Source of the DNA: Gammaproteobacteria bacterium
GTDB taxonomy: Bacteria > Pseudomonadota > Gammaproteobacteria > HTCC5015
Direction of reading: 5' to 3'
DNA length: 64,000 nucleotides
Assembly: GCA_028284675.1 (NCBI GenBank)
Contig: JANQRI010000021.1
Coordinates: 1 to 64,000 of the forward strand
The first letter of the stretch is position 1, and every line of letters starts with the position of its first letter. A program made the translations under genes and the position numbers. A model generated the notes under the pieces. The model saw only the letters and a list, made by a program, of their open reading frames with translations. It did no database searches and was not told the origin of the DNA. Of this stretch, positions 8,625-17,953 are shown piece after piece.

Positions 8625-8634
8625 GTTTTCAACC

Positions 8635-9666
8635 TCACGGCCATATTGCGGCTTGTTGTAATCCCAACGACTCCTCCATATCGAACATGATATTCATATT
8701 CTGCACAGCCTGTCCTGCCGCGCCTTTAACCAAATTATCCTCAACTGCCAACACGACTACCGTTCCGCTGTGTTGCGGCACATGCACCGCAAGCCTGCAG
8801 TAATTGGCTCCCCGCACACTACCGGTCGACGGGTGCGAACCGGCCGGCAATACATCCACAAATATTTCGTTTCGATAGTAATCTTCAAACAAAGCCTGAA
8901 CATCCAGTTTACTATCAACCAGTCGCGCATACAGCGTCGCATGGATACCACGCACCATCGGTACCCGGTGCGGCACAAAGACCAGGTCGGCACTCCCGCC
9001 GGAAGCAATCTGCAACGTCTGCCTGATTTCCGGTAAATGCCGGTGCCCGGAAACACCGTATGCACAGAAGTCCTCGGCCACTTCACCAAAAAGATTAGCC
9101 GCATTGGCCTGCCGGCCCGCACCGCTGATCCCGGATTTCGCATCGGCGATCAGACTGCCCGGATCAACCGCGTTATGCGCCAGCAACGGCAGAAACCCCA
9201 GGCTCACTGCAGTGGGATAACAGCCCGGATTAGCTACCAGGCGAGCCGTTTTGATCTGCGTTCGATTAATTTCCGGCAAACCGTATACCGCCTCGGCCAA
9301 TAACTGCGGGCACTCATGAGGCATATCATAATAGCGGCGCCACTGCTCAGCGTCTTTAAGCCTGAAATCAGCCGCCAAATCTATAATTCGCAGCCCCCGA
9401 TCAAGCAGACCGGGCACCAGCTTCATCGCAGTTCCATTCGGTGTTGCGAAAAATACAATATCACAATCCGGAAAATGCTGATCAGCAGGATCAGTGAACT
9501 GCAGGTCAACCAGCCCTCGCAAGTGAGGATAATATTCAGCGACCGGGGTTCCGGTCATGCCGCGTGATGTAATCGCGCTGATTTTGACTTCAGAGTGACC
9601 GGCCAGAATACGGATTAACTCCGCTCCGGTGTAACCGGTACCGCCGACAATACCAACATTAATCAT
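8635..9666 (-). CDS. argC: N-acetyl-gamma-glutamyl-phosphate reductase
   Basis: 343 residues, type 1 ArgC, third step of arginine synthesis: NADPH-dependent reduction of N-acetyl-glutamyl phosphate to the semialdehyde. The Rossmann start [18 protein letters not shown] is at residues 3-20. The catalytic cysteine is in [12 protein letters not shown] near residue 150, and the active-site region SGHRHLPEI follows. No other arg gene lies nearby. It heads a minus-strand run argC, coiled-coil protein, bactofilin, with gaps of 10 nt and 1 nt. It is divergent from hemJ, with about 187 nt between them. Confidence 0.97.
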   Translation of the reverse strand: MINVGIVGGTGYTGAELIRILAGHSEVKISAITSRGMTGTPVAEYYPHLRGLVDLQFTDPADQHFPDCDIVFFATPNGTAMKLVPGLLDRGLRIIDLAADFRLKDAEQWRRYYDMPHECPQLLAEAVYGLPEINRTQIKTARLVANPGCYPTAVSLGFLPLLAHNAVDPGSLIADAKSGISGAGRQANAANLFGEVAEDFCAYGVSGHRHLPEIRQTLQIASGGSADLVFVPHRVPMVRGIHATLYARLVDSKLDVQALFEDYYRNEIFVDVLPAGSHPSTGSVRGANYCRLAVHVPQHSGTVVVLAVEDNLVKGAAGQAVQNMNIMFDMEESLGLQQAAIWP

Positions 9667-9853
9667 TGTTAACCCAGGACCTGTTCCAAAAACGCTAATG
9701 ATAAAAGGTGTTGCATGGACTGGAAAGGCTTAAGGTGACAAATACGAGATACACATCACGAATCACCGGTACAACATGCCTGATACCATACAGTGACAGA
9801 AAACCCGGATGAATGATAACCTATTTATTATAAAAATCTAAAAAGGCATACAT

Positions 9854-10279
9854 ATGCTCTGGCTGAAAGCGTTTCATTTAGTATTTATGGTGACCTGGCT
9901 TGCCGGGCTGTTTTATCTTCCCCGTTTGTTTGTTTACCATGCGATGGCTGATGATCAGATCAGTATCGACCGTTTCAAACTGATGGAGCGCAAACTTTTC
10001 TGGGGCATTACCACTCCGGGCGCTGTGCTGACCCTGCTGTTCGGGTTTTGGATGCTGCATAGTTACGCCTGGGCGGCTTTTGGCCATACGCAGTGGCTAC
10101 ACTGGAAACTGCTGCTCATAGGTATCTTGCTGCTTTACCATATCTGGTGCGGCAAACTATTGCTGGATTTTAAACATGACCGTAATACACATTCACATGT
10201 GTGGTACCGCTGGTTCAACGAAGTCCCGGTGGTGCTGATGATCGGAATCATACTGCTGGCCGTTTTAAAACCGCTTTAA
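9854..10279 (+). CDS. hemJ: Protoporphyrinogen IX oxidase HemJ (CopD-like)
   Basis: 141 residues with four membrane segments. The first contains the conserved FHLVFMVTWLAGLFYLPRLF with its histidine; a later one contains WLHWKLLLIGILLLYHIWCG. HemJ oxidises protoporphyrinogen IX to protoporphyrin IX in the inner membrane, the penultimate step of haem synthesis. The length matches the family (about 140-145). It stands alone, divergent from argC and convergent with ptsP. Confidence 0.93.
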   Translation: MLWLKAFHLVFMVTWLAGLFYLPRLFVYHAMADDQISIDRFKLMERKLFWGITTPGAVLTLLFGFWMLHSYAWAAFGHTQWLHWKLLLIGILLLYHIWCGKLLLDFKHDRNTHSHVWYRWFNEVPVVLMIGIILLAVLKPL

Positions 10280-10395
10280 GCCGCTGACTTATGTTTTACT
10301 GCCTTAATTTTCGCATTATTTTTTCTTAAAAATCAATAATATAAAATACAAACCTAAAGTTTTACTTTATTATCAGACCATCGTGCTGAAACCTT

Positions 10396-12675
10396 TTATT
10401 TACCTGCCCTGATCAAACCACCCAGCCCGGCCTTATCCAGCTCTTCAATCACCATCTCACGCACCATAGAGCCGTCTTCCATTGTCAACGCCCTGGACAT
10501 CACATCAATCGCCTGCTCGCGGGTGAAATTACGGATAACTTTTTTAACCCTCAGAATACTGCCGGCACTCATGCTCAGGCTTTGCATACCCATACCCATC
10601 AACACCAGCGCCCCCAGAGGGTTTCCGGCCAGCTCACCGCAAATACTCACCGGTTTGTTATGGATATGTGCACCCTGGATAACATGCAGAATCGCACTTA
10701 ATACCGACGGGTGCAACGCATCATACAGCTTGCCGACACGTTCATTGTTTCGGTCTACCGCCAGCAGATACTGTGTCAGATCGTTGCTGCCAATCGATAG
10801 AAAATCCACATGTTTTGCAAACGGGCCAATCATATAAACCGCAGCCGGGACCTCGATCATCAACCCAATCGGCGGCAACATGACTTTACAGCCCTCTTCA
10901 AGCAATTCACTGTGCGCACGCTGCACTAATGACATTGCCTGACGTAGCTCCGACATGCCGCTAACCATCGGCAGCAAAATCTGTAAATTATCCAAACCGC
11001 GGTTTGCTTTCAGCATCGCACGAATCTGCGTGATGAAAATATCGGGATGATCAAGTGAAATACGAATGCCCCGCCATCCCAAAAAGGGGTTTTCCTCTTT
11101 CACTGGAAAATAATTCAGCATTTTATCGCCGCCGATATCCAGGGTTCTCAGCACCACCGGTCTCGGTGCAAACGCTTCCAGTGCTTCACGGTAAATTTGT
11201 TCCTGCTCATCTTCACCGGGAAACTGTTCACGCATTTGAAACGGCACTTCGGTTCGATACAAACCGATACCATCCGCTTGTTTGAGCAGGCTGGGATTAA
11301 TATCAGACTGCAAACCGGTGTTTGCAAACAGCGCCATCCTGAAATCATCTTTGGTCACTGCCGGCAATTCGATTAACTCATTCAAGTCAGCGGTAACCTG
11401 CTTTTCCTCTTCAACCAGACGCACCAGCTCTTTACGCAGCGTCTTGTCGGGATGCACATACACACGGCCGCCATACCCATCTATGACGATCTCCTGCCCG
11501 TCGATACGCCCAACCGGCAAATCGGACACCCCCATCACCGCCGGAATCTGCATCGCTCTGGCTAAAATTGCGGTATGCGAAGAACCCGAACCGTGTACGG
11601 ATACCACGCCAACCAGTTTTTCAGGCGGCACGCCTGCCAGTTGTGCGGCAGATACCGCTTCACCGACCAGTACCGTTTTTTCCGGATATTGATCGGCTGG
11701 TATTTCATCGGATTTATACAGCAACTTGGATACGACCCGGCGCCCCAGGTCGCGAATATCCTCAGCACGATCACGTAGATAAGCATCCTGCATATCCTCA
11801 AATATCCGTGCGTGCTCAAATATGGTGTCACGCAGTGCTGCAGGCGCCCAATTACCGGTTTTTATCCGAATGATGGTGTCGTCAATTAAAGAGCCGCCTT
11901 CCAGCATCATCGCAAACGCATCGAACAAAGCCCGCTCTTCAGCCGGAACGACCGATTCGAGTGAACGATTAACAACAGACATCTCATCACTCACTGCATT
12001 CACCGCTTTTTCAAAGCGCTGAATTTCTGCGGGAATATCGTTAACCGTTCGATCCGGAACCGCATCCAGATCCGCCGGAGAGTACGCAACAACAACCTGG
12101 CCAATCACCACCCCGGGTGATCCGGGTAAACCCTCCATATACTGCTTGCTGGGCTTTTCCCCTCTTATCAGTTTGTATATGTCTTCAGTGGCACCTGCCT
12201 GGGTAATGGCTCCGGCCAGCTGGGCAGCCAGGGTAATTAGAAATGCAACATGGTCATCATTGAAACGCCGCTGCTCGCGCTGCTGCACGACCAGCACACC
12301 CAGCAACTTACCATAGTTGATAATGGGCACACCCAGAAATGATTTCAGCTTTTCCTCACCCGCCTCGGAGAAAAATTTATAACGTGGATGATTGGGTGCA
12401 TTATCAAGATTAATCGGTTCTTCACGTTGCGCGACAAACCCGACCAAACCTTCGTTAAAATGCATATGCACTTTTCCAATGGCCTCGGCCTTTAAACCCT
12501 GTGTTGCAAGCAGGACCAGCTCATCTTCATTGTCGGCGGACTGCGTGGTTAAATAAACCGAGCAAACCGTAACATTAAGCGCCTCACATACCCTGTGCAC
12601 CAATACCTGCAACGCAGCGTTTAAATTGGGTGCTGCACTGACCTCTTGTACTATTCGACGCAAAAATTCCAGCAT
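10396..12675 (-). CDS. ptsP: Phosphoenolpyruvate-protein phosphotransferase PtsP (EI-Ntr)
   Basis: 759 residues. An N-terminal GAF domain (about 1-165) is followed by the EI-type enzyme: EI N-domain, then the phosphorylated histidine in GSGSSHTAILARAMQIPAVM near residue 365. The PEP-binding TIM barrel runs from about 430 to 735, with GLYRTEVPFQ, DIGGDKMLNYFP, GWRGIRISLD and SIGSNDLTQYLLAVDRNN. EI-Ntr takes phosphate from PEP and passes it to NPr and EIIA-Ntr, linking nitrogen and carbon state to potassium and envelope regulation. Neither ptsN nor ptsO is in the window. The adjoining rppH gene usual in Gammaproteobacteria is not seen. Confidence 0.95.
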   Translation of the reverse strand: MLEFLRRIVQEVSAAPNLNAALQVLVHRVCEALNVTVCSVYLTTQSADNEDELVLLATQGLKAEAIGKVHMHFNEGLVGFVAQREEPINLDNAPNHPRYKFFSEAGEEKLKSFLGVPIINYGKLLGVLVVQQREQRRFNDDHVAFLITLAAQLAGAITQAGATEDIYKLIRGEKPSKQYMEGLPGSPGVVIGQVVVAYSPADLDAVPDRTVNDIPAEIQRFEKAVNAVSDEMSVVNRSLESVVPAEERALFDAFAMMLEGGSLIDDTIIRIKTGNWAPAALRDTIFEHARIFEDMQDAYLRDRAEDIRDLGRRVVSKLLYKSDEIPADQYPEKTVLVGEAVSAAQLAGVPPEKLVGVVSVHGSGSSHTAILARAMQIPAVMGVSDLPVGRIDGQEIVIDGYGGRVYVHPDKTLRKELVRLVEEEKQVTADLNELIELPAVTKDDFRMALFANTGLQSDINPSLLKQADGIGLYRTEVPFQMREQFPGEDEQEQIYREALEAFAPRPVVLRTLDIGGDKMLNYFPVKEENPFLGWRGIRISLDHPDIFITQIRAMLKANRGLDNLQILLPMVSGMSELRQAMSLVQRAHSELLEEGCKVMLPPIGLMIEVPAAVYMIGPFAKHVDFLSIGSNDLTQYLLAVDRNNERVGKLYDALHPSVLSAILHVIQGAHIHNKPVSICGELAGNPLGALVLMGMGMQSLSMSAGSILRVKKVIRNFTREQAIDVMSRALTMEDGSMVREMVIEELDKAGLGGLIRAGK

Positions 12676-12998
12676 AACTGTTGCTTGGCAGAAAAATTAA
12701 TTCAGTGGCAAGTCAGTACACATCGCCGGCAATTCCTGCTGCGGCTTGGCTCTCGCCTCACAAACACTCCATGTAATTTTAAAAAGCTCCTCTGAGCGGT
12801 ACAGCTATCGCGGGCCGGTTATTGCCGAAGCTGAGTAATACCTACAGCCGGCCCGGCAAATCACCTACATCAGCTGACGACGCAAGATCAAAAATACACA
12901 TACCCTTCATAATCAACTACTTGCGGCTACCAGCATACTGTATACAATACCCCATTTTTTCATAATCACCCACCCGGGGCAAACTCAGAGTAAAATCG
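12676..12998. other. Intergenic interval between divergent ptsP and HAD genes, with one hairpin
   Basis: 323 nt without a gene. CGGGCCGG (12811-12818) pairs exactly with CCGGCCCG (12848-12855) around a 29-nt loop. It should also hold the divergent promoters for ptsP and the HAD gene. I looked for rppH remnants, since rppH commonly lies here in relatives, and saw none. Nothing else is recognised. Confidence 0.4.
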
Positions 12999-13652
12999 AT
13001 GAATCTTGCAATATTCGATCTTGATAATACCCTGCTCGGCGGAGACAGTGACTATAGCTGGGGCAGCTTTCTGGCTGACAGAAATATCGTTGATGGCGAG
13101 CAGTACCGTTCAAGCAACCAAAAATTTTACGCACAATATCAGGCCGGCACACTGGATATTTATGAGTTTCTGGCATTTTCCCTGCAGCCGTTAGCCGAGA
13201 ACTCATTAGAAGACCTGCTCCGTTGGAGAACCGAGTTCGTACAGGAATACATTGAACCGATGATTCTGCCTAAAGCCGTGGAGCTGGTCGAAAAACACCG
13301 GGAACAAAAAGATACACTACTGATCATCACCGCCACCAACCGGTTTGTAACGGAACCGATTGCCGAGCGTTTTAATATCCCGCATTTGCTGGCAACCGAG
13401 CCGGAAATTCAGTCAGAGCGCTATACCGGCAAGGTTTCCGGCACACCTTGTTTTCAGGACGGCAAACCTTTGCGCTATCAAGAATGGTTACAGCAGCAAA
13501 GCTTTGAGGTGGAGAAAACCTGCTTTTATTCTGATTCTCATAATGATATCCCGCTACTGAGCATGGTCGATGAGCCGGTCGCGGTCGATCCGGATGAACT
13601 GCTAAAAAAACACGCCGAAGAACATGGTTGGCGGCAAATTAGTTTAAGATAA
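12999..13652 (+). CDS. HAD-IB family phosphatase (SerB/CicA-like)
   Basis: 217 residues with all HAD motifs: FDLDNTLLGGD at residues 5-15 (nucleophile Asp and general acid), TATNRF in the middle (motif II Thr), and YSDSHNDIPLL near residue 178 (motif IV acidic pair). The helical cap between motifs I and II fits subclass IB, which includes phosphoserine phosphatase, but the substrate cannot be read from sequence. In many relatives this gene lies beside rppH and ptsP. Here it faces away from ptsP. A cluster of hairpins follows its stop codon immediately. Confidence 0.85.
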   Translation: MNLAIFDLDNTLLGGDSDYSWGSFLADRNIVDGEQYRSSNQKFYAQYQAGTLDIYEFLAFSLQPLAENSLEDLLRWRTEFVQEYIEPMILPKAVELVEKHREQKDTLLIITATNRFVTEPIAERFNIPHLLATEPEIQSERYTGKVSGTPCFQDGKPLRYQEWLQQQSFEVEKTCFYSDSHNDIPLLSMVDEPVAVDPDELLKKHAEEHGWRQISLR

Positions 13653-13655
13653 TGG

Positions 13656-13874
13656 GCTATTAACCCGGCATTCAAATATGCCGGGTTAATAGCGGTGCAT
13701 AGATGCACCGCCGCGAGTCGGTAGGCTCGCGTAAGCCCCTTAAAAACAAGAAATTTCACATAATTTCGACTGGTTTTTAAGGGGCGACAATTAAATAGGT
13801 CAGGACGACCTATGTTAATTGCCGGATTAATAAAGATGAATTTTGCGTTAGAATAGGCCCGGGGCAACGCCGGG
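13656..13874. repeat. Cluster of six consecutive hairpins between the HAD and DUF1631 genes
   Basis: Perfect or near-perfect inverted repeats run head to tail: 13656-13670/13679-13693 (15 bp, 8-nt loop), 13692-13700/13703-13711 (9 bp), 13712-13717/13726-13731 (6 bp), 13735-13747/13773-13785 (13 bp), 13788-13801/13807-13821 (13 bp with a bulge, loop containing AGGAC) and 13858-13862/13870-13874 (5 bp). The octamer GGACGACC occurs at 13803 and 13873. The first hairpin may serve as a terminator for the HAD gene, but no long uridine tract follows it. The array could be a REP-like cluster or a structured leader of the DUF1631 mRNA. Confidence 0.6.
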
Positions 13875-13886
13875 ACGACCCTGAAA

Positions 13887-16079
13887 ATGACAGACAGTAA
13901 AAAAAGCCATCAAGTATTCGAGGAAATCAAAGCGTTCAGTGTTGAGCACTTTTCGCACATGATTGCGCATGCACTCACACATGCCGAAAAGCTTTGTGTT
14001 CAGACCAAATCAAACCTCGACCTGGAAACCGAAGAAATCGAGTGCGCCGGCAAAACTCATGAGTTTTTAATAAAACATGCCAAACAAATCCTGCCGAAAT
14101 TCGTCAAGGAATACAAAGAAACCCTGGCTGGTGATAAAAATTTTGCCGAAACACAAAACAACACCCTGAGCCTTTCACTGGTCGATGAAGACACCCTGGA
14201 TGAAATGATCGTCATTGGGGAGCTTACCGGCAAAGTACAGGAGCATTACGAGCAACATCTTAAAGCCATTAAACGCGGCTTTGTCAGAGTCACGAAACAG
14301 ATGGACTTCGAGCCGGAGCCCGATGCGGTCACTCCCAAAAAGCTGGCACTGATTCTGCGCGAGCAGCTGAATAATGGCGAGCTGGAGATGGATCATAAAA
14401 GGTTAGTGTATGCGGCATTTGCCGATATTGCAGATATCGAGCTGAGTAATATCTATGATGGTATTCTGGCAACTCTGCAGGACCATGGCATTATTGCCGA
14501 GAGTGAAAACCCGGCTTCTGAAAATTTCAAAATCATTTACCAATACCGCGAAAGCCGGGCACAAAGAGCCAAATCCGCACTTGCTGCTTCCCAGCCCTCA
14601 GCCGGCGGTGCGGCGGACAACTCGAACTCTCCGTTAGCTGCGGCCAATCTCGCGCCGATAGCCGCCAGTGCAATTAACGAAGCCCTGTTTGACGACTCCG
14701 ACCTGTCACGCTCACTGTATACATTTTTATCAGGCAAGCATGGCGTTGCCTCCACCACCGCGGTTTCATCGCAGGCTACGGTCGAGTCCGGAGAGCTGAT
14801 TAAGCTGCTCTCCAGCCTGCAAAATCTGAATACCCTGGAACTTGCGGAATCTGCCCTGACAGACTCCTCGGCAATCAGCCAGCAGGTAAACCAAACCGTT
14901 TCCGACAAAATAAAGGAATGGTCGAAAAACCTGTCCGGTCCGGAAAGCAATGTTATCGAACTGGTCAATAATATGTTCGTCAGCATTCTCGAAGATCCCG
15001 ATCTGGCTGACCCGGTAAAAGTACAGGTCGGGCGGCTGCAAATTCCCTATATCAAAGTCGCATTGCTTGATATCACTCTGCTTAAAGAAAGCGCACACCC
15101 GGCACGGTTGCTGTTAAATGATCTGGCCCAATTGGGTATAAAAATCGATGATGCAGACAGCCCGCTGCTGGCAGTTGTTCAGGACACCACACAAGCCATA
15201 CTGGATAACTTTGAAACGGATCTGAGTATTTTTGCCGATACGTTACAAAAACTGAGACAAGCCGTTGAGCAGCTGGAGAAAAATACCGAGCAGCTTGAAA
15301 GTAACACACGTAACAAAGCTGAAACTCAGGCAAAGTTACTGCATTTAAAAGGCATCATAGTTAATAAACTGCGCCACTTTTTAAAAGGCAAAAAACTTCC
15401 AAAAGAACTCCATACACTGGTACTAAAAGGCTTTGCCCCGCTGCTGCTCAAGATCTATAGCCGCGAAGGCGCCGATAGCGGCGAGTGGCAAAAAGCCACA
15501 ACGACATTCCGGCAGTTGATTGAAAGCGTACAGCCGCGCGAGTCGGTGTATCAACTGGGTATTATCGTAGATCACAGCAAAGCGCTGCTGCAACAAACCA
15601 AAGAAGTGCTCGGTGCAATACTGCAAAAAAGCGGTGACACCGATTTATTGGAAGGGCTGGAGTCCATTTACGAGCAAAATGCTGAAAAATACCAGGAGCT
15701 TCAGGAAAACAGCTTCCCCAGCCTGGATGAAGACGACACCAACAACCCCCTCGAAATCGAGCCCGACGAAGCCACAACGCCTGCCGATCAACCGGAACCG
15801 ACCGAGCTGCCCGACATCATAAAAGTCGGTATTTGGTGTGAACTGTACCTGGGCCGCGATCATGATCCACGCCGCATGAAGCTGGCATCAATTCTGAACG
15901 ACTCGGAACAACTGGTATTTATTGATCCCTCAGGTGAGCAGTCCGAAATCAAAGATATGCGCGGTTTCCTCGACGAACTTGACTGCGAGCGCTCTAAAAT
16001 TATTCAGGACAATAATCTTTTCGACAAAGCGCTAACCACGGTTATTGGCAATATGCAGCTGATGCGCTCCGCATCCTGA
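13887..16079 (+). CDS. DUF1631 family protein
   Basis: 730 residues, no signal peptide or membrane segment, largely helical. Acidic linkers with low complexity appear near 230-260 (SAGGAADNSNSP) and 610-640. The C-terminal region carries the family signature: IIKVGIWCELYLGRDHDPRR, then QLVFIDPSGEQSEI, and NLFDKALTTVIGNM at the end. This C-terminal block resembles small beta-barrel PilZ-like modules, but I see no RxxxR PilZ motif. DUF1631 proteins occur in many Gamma- and Betaproteobacteria; I know of no established function. The gene starts 13 nt after a hairpin cluster. Confidence 0.8.
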   Translation: MTDSKKSHQVFEEIKAFSVEHFSHMIAHALTHAEKLCVQTKSNLDLETEEIECAGKTHEFLIKHAKQILPKFVKEYKETLAGDKNFAETQNNTLSLSLVDEDTLDEMIVIGELTGKVQEHYEQHLKAIKRGFVRVTKQMDFEPEPDAVTPKKLALILREQLNNGELEMDHKRLVYAAFADIADIELSNIYDGILATLQDHGIIAESENPASENFKIIYQYRESRAQRAKSALAASQPSAGGAADNSNSPLAAANLAPIAASAINEALFDDSDLSRSLYTFLSGKHGVASTTAVSSQATVESGELIKLLSSLQNLNTLELAESALTDSSAISQQVNQTVSDKIKEWSKNLSGPESNVIELVNNMFVSILEDPDLADPVKVQVGRLQIPYIKVALLDITLLKESAHPARLLLNDLAQLGIKIDDADSPLLAVVQDTTQAILDNFETDLSIFADTLQKLRQAVEQLEKNTEQLESNTRNKAETQAKLLHLKGIIVNKLRHFLKGKKLPKELHTLVLKGFAPLLLKIYSREGADSGEWQKATTTFRQLIESVQPRESVYQLGIIVDHSKALLQQTKEVLGAILQKSGDTDLLEGLESIYEQNAEKYQELQENSFPSLDEDDTNNPLEIEPDEATTPADQPEPTELPDIIKVGIWCELYLGRDHDPRRMKLASILNDSEQLVFIDPSGEQSEIKDMRGFLDELDCERSKIIQDNNLFDKALTTVIGNMQLMRSAS

Positions 16080-16111
16080 TTTTCAACTCACACCACCCAG
16101 CCGACACCGAT

Positions 16112-16678
16112 TCAGGTCTTCGGTAAAGTGACACCCTGCTGCCCCTGATATTTGCCGCCTCGATCTTTATAAGAGGTTTCACAGACTTCATCCGATTCGA
16201 AGAATAACATTTGAGCCACGCCCTCATTGGCATATATTTTTGCAGGCAGCGGCGTTGTATTTGAGAATTCCAGTGTCACATGCCCTTCCCATTCCGGTTC
16301 CAACGGTGTCACATTTACAATAATGCCGCAACGCGCATAGGTCGATTTACCCAGACAAATTGTCAGAACATTACGCGGAATACGGAAATACTCTACCGTA
16401 CGCGCCAGGGCAAATGAATTCGGCGGTATAATGCAAACATCAGATTTAAAGTCGACAAAACTGTTGGCATCGAATTGCTTGGGGTCAACGATTGACGAAT
16501 TAATATTGGTAAACACCTTGAATTCATCAGCACAACGCACATCATAACCGTAGCTTGAAGTGCCGAAAGACACGGCCTTGCCATCACCGTTCTGCCGAAC
16601 CTGCCCCGCTTCAAACGGTTCGATCAGCTGTTGCTGCTCCGCCATACGACGGATCCATTTATCGGACTTAATACTCAT
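16112..16678 (-). CDS. dcd: dCTP deaminase
   Basis: 188 residues, the standard length. Dcd deaminates dCTP to dUTP, feeding thymidylate synthesis. Conserved motifs are [15 protein letters not shown] near residue 40, the catalytic region [20 protein letters not shown] with a Glu, and [20 protein letters not shown]. It lies downstream of apbC on the same strand with a 70-nt gap and is convergent with the DUF1631 gene. The apbC-dcd order is common in Gammaproteobacteria. Confidence 0.97.
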   Translation of the reverse strand: MSIKSDKWIRRMAEQQQLIEPFEAGQVRQNGDGKAVSFGTSSYGYDVRCADEFKVFTNINSSIVDPKQFDANSFVDFKSDVCIIPPNSFALARTVEYFRIPRNVLTICLGKSTYARCGIIVNVTPLEPEWEGHVTLEFSNTTPLPAKIYANEGVAQMLFFESDEVCETSYKDRGGKYQGQQGVTLPKT

Positions 16679-16748
16679 ATTTGTTTCGTTATATTATTTG
16701 GAAGCACAATTTTACTATCGCTTTGCGGTTTCACAAAGCACATGGGTC

Positions 16749-17840
16749 TTAATCATTTTTAACGACTATTTTAGGGAACGCAGTACTGTAATCTTTGCCC
16801 TGCAACGATAGCTTAGCTGTCATTTTACGCGCGATTTTTCGATAAATGCCGGCCACCTCACCGTCCGGATCAGCAATCACGGTGGGTATACCGCCATCGG
16901 CCTGCTCGCGAATACGAATGTCCAACGGCAATGCCCCCAGCAGATCAACCTGATAATCAGCCGCCATTTTCGCACCACCACCCTCACCGAATATCGGCTC
17001 AGTATGCCCGCATTGACTGCAGATGTGCAGACTCATGTTTTCGATAATTCCGAGCACCGGCACATTCACCTTATCAAACATTTTCAATCCCTTGCGCGCA
17101 TCCAGTAACGCGATATCCTGCGGTGTCGTCACGATCACTGCACCACTGACCGGAATGTGTTGTGACAGCGTCAGCTGAATATCACCGGTCCCGGGCGGTA
17201 GGTCTATAATAAGGTAATCAAGATCCTGCCACTCGGTGTCTGATAATAACTGCTGTAAAGCCTGCGTGGCCATTGGCCCACGCCAGATCATCGGTGTTTC
17301 TTCGTCCACCAGCAAACCAATCGACATCGCCTGTAAACCATGCGGCTTCATGGGCGTCAAACGTTTGCCATCCGAGCTCTCAGGCCGCCCCCCCATGCCC
17401 AACATGCGGGTCTGACTCGGGCCATAAATATCCGCATCCAGCAAGCCCACTGTGGCGCCCTCCGCCTGCAGCGCGAGTGCCAGATTAGCTGATGTCGTCG
17501 ATTTACCAACCCCGCCCTTACCTGAAGCCACTGCAATCGTATTCTTGACACCCTGCAGACGATTTACACCTTTCTGAGCAGCATGTGGAATAATTTTGGC
17601 CGTCACACTAACATCCACTTTTTTTACACCCGGCAAACTGCCTATCTGCTGCTCCAGCGCAGTCTGCAATTCCGGTTGATATCCCAAGGACGGAAAACCC
17701 ACTTCAATATCAAGGCGCACGGTATCTCCATATACTGCGATATCACGCACCGTACCCGCCTGTAATAAATTCTGACCCAAATAAGGGTCTACATAGTTCT
17801 GCAGGCACTGTTCCACCTGCGCTTTATCAATCAACGCCAT
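16749..17840 (-). CDS. apbC: Iron-sulfur cluster carrier ApbC (Mrp)
   Basis: 363 residues from ATG 17840 (an ATG directly before it gives one more residue). An N-terminal DUF59/MIP18-like domain (about 1-85) precedes a ParA/MinD-type NTPase: deviant Walker A in VASGKGGVGKSTTSANLALA near residue 102, DADIYGPSQ, and the switch DLPPGTGDIQLTLSQ. The cluster-binding CxxC is in HICSQCGHTEPIFGEGG near residue 275. The protein binds and transfers 4Fe-4S clusters in the cytosol. It is divergent from glrK. In many relatives metG is the divergent neighbour of apbC; here the glrK-qseG-glrR block separates them. Confidence 0.96.
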   Translation of the reverse strand: MALIDKAQVEQCLQNYVDPYLGQNLLQAGTVRDIAVYGDTVRLDIEVGFPSLGYQPELQTALEQQIGSLPGVKKVDVSVTAKIIPHAAQKGVNRLQGVKNTIAVASGKGGVGKSTTSANLALALQAEGATVGLLDADIYGPSQTRMLGMGGRPESSDGKRLTPMKPHGLQAMSIGLLVDEETPMIWRGPMATQALQQLLSDTEWQDLDYLIIDLPPGTGDIQLTLSQHIPVSGAVIVTTPQDIALLDARKGLKMFDKVNVPVLGIIENMSLHICSQCGHTEPIFGEGGGAKMAADYQVDLLGALPLDIRIREQADGGIPTVIADPDGEVAGIYRKIARKMTAKLSLQGKDYSTAFPKIVVKND

Positions 17841-17953
17841 CACTTTACCTTTTTCAAAATACCGGGGCTTGTGAACTGATCCCGATTACTCATTTTTGCA
17901 GTGCGGCATAATAGCATCAAATGCGTTGCGCAATAGTACTTAGAACCTGCTAA

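Noticed and set aside
9037..9567. Antisense reading frames over argC
   Set aside because: They mirror codon bias of argC, have no ribosome-binding sites and no recognisable domains.
11282..12022. Plus-strand reading frames inside ptsP
   Set aside because: Composition shadows of a well-conserved gene on the other strand.
13735..13785. Integron attC site
   Set aside because: The 13-bp stem is long enough, but the ends do not read RYYYAAC/GTTRRRY, and no integrase or cassette array is present.
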